Assembly (NCBI GenBank): GCA_947476465.1 | Contig: CANJQN010000050.1 | Span: 1-33,472, forward strand | From: Comamonadaceae bacterium | GTDB lineage: Bacteria > Pseudomonadota > Gammaproteobacteria > Burkholderiales > Burkholderiaceae_C | Length of the DNA stretch: 33,472 nt | Direction: 5' to 3' | Shown here: piece by piece, positions 32,612 to 33,472 of the stretch | How positions within the stretch are numbered: position 1 is the first letter of the stretch | Layout: every line of letters begins with the position of its first letter | Made by a program: the position numbers and the translations under genes | The notes under the pieces: generated by a model | Database searches by the model: none | What the model was told of the DNA's origin: nothing | The model's input: only the letters and a program-made list of their open reading frames with translations

Positions 32612-33157
32612 TTGCGTTGTGCTGCTGAAGCAAAGCAGGAATCTGAGGTCGTCTATGGGTGTCGGGGCGTCACCCGGCACGGCATGCGGGTGCGGTTTAC
32701 GTATTTCAGCCAATCGTGGACGGGATTTCAGTCTGATCGTGGACGCCGTTTCAGCGGGATCGTGGCCGATAACCTGTTCGACGGGCGCAAGCTCCGGATG
32801 GTCACTGTGGTGAATCTGTACACGCGCGAGTGCCTGGCCATCGACGTGGGCCAAAGTTTGAAGGGGGAAGATGTCGTGAGAGTTCTGAACAGCATCACCG
32901 AAAGACGAGGTCTGCCGCAGACGATCAAGACGGACAACGGCAGCGAGTTCATCTCCAAGGTAATGGACAGGTGGGCTTATGAGCGCGCAGTCGAACTCGA
33001 CTTCAGCCGGCCGGGCAAGCCGACCGACAACGCCAACGTGGAGAGCTTCAATGGCCGCCCGTGGAAAGAAAAAATTCGATTGCAGCAGAAATCAAGCCCA
33101 TCCAATCGACCATTCTTTGACTTGACGCAACTCAAATTTAACAACTTATCAAAATAA
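32612..33157 (+). pseudogene. Truncated IS3-family transposase (rve core) remnant
   Basis: The open frame holds an internal piece of an IS3-family OrfB transposase, recognisable from about 32762 to 33062. The conserved blocks are VADNLFDGRKLR, YTRECLAIDVGQS, the DNGSEF motif with the second catalytic Asp, and FSRPGKPTDNANVESFNG with the catalytic Glu. The segment with the first Asp is missing at the 5' side, and the 3' part is replaced after FNG by unrelated sequence. The remnant therefore cannot be active. It resembles the IS407-type group. The first 50 codons of the frame are not transposase. Confidence 0.75.
32704..32765 (+). repeat. Three-copy ~22-bp direct repeat beside transposase remnant
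   Basis: Units starting with TTTCAG at 32704, 32726 and 32749 each continue through ATCGTGG, 22 and 23 bp apart. Internal repeats of this sort are found in the ends of IS21-family elements, so this may be an IS21-type end joined to the IS3 remnant. That assignment is inference. Confidence 0.55.
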
Positions 33158-33199
33158 TGAGGGCTTGTATCTCAATCACTGCTAAGGTCCTGCCCTCAT
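33157..33199 (+). promoter_or_regulatory. Inverted repeat covering the start of the right-edge gene
   Basis: Perfect 8-bp arms at 33157-33164 and 33192-33199 enclose 27 bases. The right arm includes the first two bases of the ATG at 33198, while the AAGG ribosome site (33184-33187) is in the loop. The fold would restrict translation initiation. Around it the DNA (33070-33160) is much richer in A+T than the rest of the window. Confidence 0.4.
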
Positions 33200-33472
33200 G
33201 AAGTTTTGGTCGTTTTATTCCAAAAAAGAATCCCTGGTGAATCCTCATGCCAAGGCAAGCATGCTTTTGCGCCACCGCTCCTTGGGTGCGTTGTTGTTGG
33301 GTGTTTTTTCAATCCCCTCGCTCGCTGCCGAAGTGAACCTTTGGAGCACCATTCCATTCATCCGGGGGCAAGACCTTTGTCAATACCAGGATGCCTACGG
33401 GCGCAGCCGCAGTGCCGCGCGCAACGAGATGGTCAGGGATGTCAAAGATTTAATGGCCATGGGGGCTGAGGC
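33198..33472 (+). CDS. Predicted secreted protein, partial (runs off window)
   Basis: An open frame from ATG 33198 continues in frame to the window edge without a stop: 91 codons plus two bases. It begins with a basic region, then a hydrophobic stretch at about 34-45 (LGALLLGVFSIPSLAA) with a likely signal cleavage near residue 46, followed by a soluble segment with one Cys. I do not recognise the family. An AAGG ribosome site lies ten bases upstream. It follows AT-rich DNA and a broken transposase next to a tRNA, which suggests acquired DNA. Confidence 0.65.
   Translation, partial: MKFWSFYSKKESLVNPHAKASMLLRHRSLGALLLGVFSIPSLAAEVNLWSTIPFIRGQDLCQYQDAYGRSRSAARNEMVRDVKDLMAMGAE

Overview
The window looks like chromosomal DNA from a GC-rich betaproteobacterium of the order Burkholderiales, most likely family Comamonadaceae. 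The evidence is protein similarity recalled from these families, the order ribD-ribE-ribBX-ribH-nusB-aminotransferase-ybgC-tolQRA, the glyA-nrdR pair next to a type IV pilin cluster, and two intergenic repeats of a kind common in that family. No rRNA gene is present, so the genus stays open.

Layout: (1) 1-1926: a 522-residue protein I do not recognise (minus strand), preceded by a very strong hairpin. (2) 1960-9577, minus strand: a long, tightly packed run ribD, ribE, ribBX, ribH, nusB, an aminotransferase, ybgC, tolQ, tolR, tolA. It joins riboflavin synthesis, antitermination and the Tol envelope motor. tolB and pal, the usual next genes, are not in the window. (3) 9653-16358, plus strand: the complete minor-pilin and tip-adhesin operon fimT-pilV-pilW-pilX-pilY1-pilE, with overlapping or abutting ends. 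(4) 16366-19098, minus strand: nrdR, glyA and a lytic transglycosylase. (5) 19500-19721, plus strand: a free-standing promoter and a strong terminator about 180 nt apart with no gene between, proposed here as 6S RNA. (6) 19797-22784: a 995-residue DUF349 protein. (7) 22876-26250, minus strand: an operon of TPR protein, two cyclophilins, lpxH and mtfA, divergent from cysS. (8) 26437-31976, plus strand: cysS, a DNA glycosylase, accA, tilS and lysC. (9) 32067-32159: tRNA-Ser(GCT) with its own terminator.

Downstream of the tRNA the character changes. A structured non-coding stretch is followed by a small 22-bp repeat array, a transposase remnant cut at both ends, AT-rich DNA, and the start of a secreted protein of unknown function that runs off the window. 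This looks like the edge of an acquired segment beside a tRNA gene.

Most of the window is housekeeping. The least explained parts are the 522-residue protein with its leader hairpin, the non-coding RNA candidate at 19535-19715, the structured stretch at 32312-32495, and the truncated secreted gene at the right edge.
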